A stretch of DNA of 64,000 nt from TMED88 sp964515335 (GTDB lineage Bacteria > Myxococcota_A > UBA9160 > UBA4427): positions 59,189 through 123,188 of the forward strand of contig CAZETS010000002.1 in the NCBI GenBank assembly GCA_964515335.1, in the 5' to 3' direction. The number at the start of each line of letters is the position of its first letter. Position 1 is the first letter of the stretch. The notes beneath the pieces were generated by a model. It saw only the letters and a program-made list of their open reading frames with translations, made no database searches and was not told the origin of the DNA. This document shows positions 62,875 through 64,000 of the stretch, piece by piece. The translations under genes and the position numbers were made by a program.

Positions 62875-63521
62875 GTCGTGGCCTCCTGCTTCGAACCGCT
62901 CAGCCTCGATTGAACGACATCGAGTCCGGCGCGGGTGATCAACACCTTCGAATGGCGCAGTACGTCGTAGACGTTGAGCCCTTCTGCACGAACGAGGCCG
63001 ACACCCGGGATGTTGCGGGCAGACGCCTCGAGCTCGGGGCGAGCATCGTCGGTGACGATCAGCACCTTCTCGCCCGCGAGCCCCAGCGCACCGAGGATCT
63101 CGACGACGCGGCGCGTCTTGTACTCGTCGACTGCGAGATCGTCGACCACCGTGATCGCGCCGTTGCCGCACCACTGGGTCAGGGCGCTCGTCAGGGCAGC
63201 CCGGCGCATCTTCTTGGTCAGCTTGTGTTCGTAGCTCCGCGGGACGGGCCCGAACACCACGCCACCGCCGGCGAACTGGGGCGCGCGGATCGTACCCTGC
63301 CGGGCTCGGCCCGTGCCCTTCTGCCGGTAGGGCTTCGAGCCGCCACCCGAGACCGCCGCGCGGTTCTTGGTGGCGTGCGTGCCCTGCCGCCGCGCCGCGA
63401 GCTGGCGCCGCACCTCAGCGTGATAGAGATGCGGCCGCACCCGCGCCTCGAAGACGGCCGGGTCGAGATCGACCGTGTCGACCTTCTTGTTCTCGACCGA
63501 TACGACGTCTTGGGTCGCCAT
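62871..63521 (-). CDS. rplD: 50S ribosomal protein L4
   Basis: Tunnel-constriction protein of 216 residues and, in E. coli, autogenous regulator of the S10 operon. It has RQGTHATKNRAAVSGGGSKP, YRQKGTGRARQGTIRAPQ and GGGVVFGP. Its ATG is two bases after the rpsJ stop: rplC (L3), which separates them in nearly all bacteria, is missing. Confidence 0.98.
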   Translation of the reverse strand: MATQDVVSVENKKVDTVDLDPAVFEARVRPHLYHAEVRRQLAARRQGTHATKNRAAVSGGGSKPYRQKGTGRARQGTIRAPQFAGGGVVFGPVPRSYEHKLTKKMRRAALTSALTQWCGNGAITVVDDLAVDEYKTRRVVEILGALGLAGEKVLIVTDDARPELEASARNIPGVGLVRAEGLNVYDVLRHSKVLITRAGLDVVQSRLSGSKQEATT

Positions 63522-63523
63522 GG

Positions 63524-63841
63524 CTACAGCTTGATCTCCACGTCCACACCCGCCGCCAGCTCGAGCTTCATCAGCGCGTCGACCGTCTGGGGCGTCGGGT
63601 CGACGATGTCGATGAGCCGCTTGTGGGTGCGCATCTCGAACTGCTCACGCGACTTCTTGTCGATGTGGGGGCCGCGCAGCACGGTGTACTTGTTGATGTT
63701 CGTCGGAAGCGGGATCGGGCCAGCGACCCGCGCACCGGTCCGAAGCGCCGTATCGACGATCTCACCCGCGCTCTGGTCGAGCAGCTTGTAGTCGTACGCC
63801 TTCATCCGGATCCGGATCTTCTGCGCCGATTCGTCGGCCAT
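63524..63841 (-). CDS. rpsJ: 30S ribosomal protein S10
   Basis: Head protein of 105 residues that also acts as NusE in antitermination complexes. It shows IRIRMKAYDYKLLDQSAGEI and GPIPLPTNINKYTVLRGPHI. A spacer of 103 bases with a hairpin separates it from tuf upstream, the standard tuf-rpsJ order. Confidence 0.98.
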   Translation of the reverse strand: MADESAQKIRIRMKAYDYKLLDQSAGEIVDTALRTGARVAGPIPLPTNINKYTVLRGPHIDKKSREQFEMRTHKRLIDIVDPTPQTVDALMKLELAAGVDVEIKL

Positions 63842-63916
63842 GTCCCTCTACCTCTTCTCCGCCCACTCGCATCGCGTGTCCGCACAACGAAAGCAGTGGA
63901 CCGAACTACCCTGTTT

Positions 63917-63941
63917 GCGAACGGCCCGAAGGGCCGTTCGC
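63917..63941 (-). promoter_or_regulatory. Perfect 11-bp hairpin between tuf and rpsJ
   Basis: GCGAACGGCCC (63917-63927) and GGGCCGTTCGC (63931-63941) pair perfectly around a three-base loop, three bases after the tuf stop. No T-run follows on the minus strand, so it may be an attenuating, processing or mRNA-stabilising element that sets tuf against rpsJ expression. Confidence 0.6.
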
Positions 63942-63944
63942 CAG

Positions 63945-64000
63945 TTACTCGACGACTTCCGCCACCACACCGGAGCCCACCGTCCGGCCGCCTTCGCGAA
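63945..64000 (-). CDS. tuf: Elongation factor Tu, C-terminal end (cut by window)
   Basis: The last 17 codons and TAA (63945-63947) are visible. The translation REGGRTVGSGVVAEVVE is the universal C-terminus of EF-Tu. The remainder lies outside the window. Upstream position relative to rpsJ is normal for the str-S10 junction. Confidence 0.95.
   Translation of the reverse strand, partial: REGGRTVGSGVVAEVVE

Overview
This is a GC-rich bacterial chromosome segment in which most genes lie on the minus strand. Lipoproteins, a TlpA-type thiol oxidoreductase, a PEP-CTERM cell-surface protein, a PilT motor and a K+-independent H+-pyrophosphatase point to a didermic bacterium. The gene neighbourhoods (alaC-hom-thrC, lepA-lepB, pyrRBC-carAB, H1-like lysine-rich protein, bS22/COX24 mini-protein) suggest a Myxococcota/deltaproteobacteria-like lineage. 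That placement is an inference from gene content only. No tRNA, rRNA, CRISPR array, insertion sequence or prophage was recognised.

Layout. 1-4625 (minus): BMP-family import operon (lipoprotein, double ATPase, two permeases), followed upstream by a transglutaminase-like lipoprotein and small envelope proteins. 6681-9107 (plus): pilT, then a histidine-kinase-like protein that lacks its phosphoacceptor histidine. 9153-13398 (minus): rpoZ, H1-like protein, a 28-residue ribosomal mini-protein, a TPR protein, khpA and a HprK-like protein without a P-loop. 13721-15079 (plus): mgtE. 15092-32711: an NMA111/DEG7-like double protease, alaC-hom-thrC, an APC permease, hppA, a TPP enzyme (plus), a giant pentapeptide-repeat PEP-CTERM protein, and leuA behind a leucine-rich leader peptide. 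33146-43154 (minus): recG and the pyrimidine operon pyrR-pyrB-pyrC-carA-carB, with a PyrR-binding hairpin next to the pyrR ribosome binding site. 43272-50186 (minus): lepA-lepB, rfbD, SPOR protein, argS, ftsB, tlpA-like. 50264-64000 (minus): the S10-spc-alpha ribosomal protein cluster, from the tuf 3' end down to rplQ.

Most operons are tightly packed, and many junctions use 1-4 base stop/start overlaps (TGATG, ATGA, GTGA), which suggests translational coupling.

The points most worth following are these: rplC, rplX and rpsN are cleanly absent from their usual places in the ribosomal cluster; a bacterial protein closely resembles the eukaryotic nuclear HtrA NMA111/DEG7; the PilT partner is a pseudo-kinase with His replaced by Arg; leuA has a leader peptide and a set of hairpins; pyrR has an apparent autoregulatory hairpin; two promoters sit so close to their start codons that the transcripts may be leaderless.
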